NCBI GenBank assembly: GCA_002310995.1
Contig: DBYV01000032.1
Coordinates: 277-6,106, forward strand
From: a bacterium UBP6_UBA1177
GTDB taxonomy: Bacteria; UBP6; UBA1177
Length of the DNA stretch: 5,830 nt
Direction of reading: 5' to 3'
The notes under the pieces were generated by a model. That model worked only from the letters and a program-made list of their open reading frames with translations. It ran no database searches and had not been told where the DNA came from. Below are positions 5,519 to 5,830 of the stretch, piece by piece (within the stretch, counting starts at the first letter, position 1; each line of letters begins with the position of its first letter). The translations under genes and the position numbers were made by a program.

Positions 5519-5830
5519 TCACTCCTTTACGCATTTTCCTTTGCTTGTCCAGTCATCTTCGAAAAAGTCTTCAGGATCCCATGAGTAACCTTCAACACAG
5601 TCGCAGTAACAATACGGATGACCTATTGATGTGCCTAATATCCGGCATATTCCGTCGGAATCGGCAAGGCTTTCGCAACGATTCGGCTCGCAGCAGTTTT
5701 CCTGGCATTCGTAGTCCAGCCAGATATATCCCTCGTTACAGCCGCATCTGTAACCTTCCGTTTCGTCGTCAAGACATACTCCGTCGCTGTTTTCCTTGTC
5801 ATCACACGGGTTTACATCGCAGGAGCGGCT
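5519..5830 (-). CDS. C-terminal part of a third EGF-like Cys-rich repeat protein (5' end outside window)
   Basis: Reading the minus strand from the right edge gives 103 codons open to a TGA at 5519-5521; the gene continues past the window, so no start is visible. Numbered from the window edge, residues 4-42 form one repeat (CDVNPC, NSDGVC, YRCGCNEGYIW, C) and residues 47-100 a second (CEPNRC, DSDGIC, a long CYCDCVEGYSW segment, C), ending in VKE. The spacing and GY-x-W patches match the repeats of the other two lipoproteins, so it is probably the C-terminus of a third paralogue with signal peptide and DUF1566 domains upstream; that part is inference. HSTG is replaced by (N/D)SDG. Two extra cysteines (46 and 74) are present. 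The gene lies 30 bp upstream of the second lipoprotein with no terminator between them, suggesting one operon. Confidence 0.85.
   Translation of the reverse strand, partial: SRSCDVNPCDDKENSDGVCLDDETEGYRCGCNEGYIWLDYECQENCCEPNRCESLADSDGICRILGTSIGHPYCYCDCVEGYSWDPEDFFEDDWTSKGKCVKE

Overview
The window holds four protein-coding genes. Three are paralogous, cysteine-rich surface lipoproteins on the minus strand, one of them cut by the window's right edge. The fourth is an AAA+ ATPase of the AAA_14/DUF4143 family on the plus strand, lying between two of the lipoprotein genes. No rRNA, tRNA, CRISPR array, transposase or phage gene was seen. Lipobox signal peptides with Ser at position +2, strong AGGAGG-type ribosome binding sites and moderate GC suggest a diderm (Gram-negative type) bacterium. 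Acidic-linker/DUF1566/EGF-like-repeat lipoproteins are, from general knowledge, common in uncultured deltaproteobacterial or myxococcal-type lineages, but that placement is a low-confidence inference.

Layout from left to right. Positions 1-135 hold no gene. Positions 136-2157 (minus) encode a 673-residue lipoprotein: signal peptide, acidic linker, conserved Cys-containing block, two DUF1566 (Lcl_C) domains and six Cys-rich repeats. Positions 2158-2429 are a divergent intergenic region. It carries a promoter candidate for the lipoprotein, a 55-bp palindromic repeat, and a well-formed promoter for the ATPase. The ATPase promoter sits inside two tandem copies of a palindrome-bearing repeat, which looks like an operator. 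Positions 2430-3731 (plus) encode the 433-residue ATPase with an intact Walker A, Walker B and C-terminal PD-(D/E)XK-like motif. Positions 3728-5488 (minus) encode the second lipoprotein (586 residues, GTG start), whose stop codon overlaps that of the ATPase. Positions 5519-5830 (minus) hold the last 103 codons of a third repeat protein, 30 bp upstream of the second and probably in one operon with it.

The lipoproteins look like an expanding family of outer-membrane anchored, disulfide-rich display or adhesion proteins that diversify by repeat duplication and loss. The ATPase has no visible functional link to them. It carries its own regulated-looking promoter and ends flush against its neighbour, so it reads as a self-contained cassette within a lipoprotein array.
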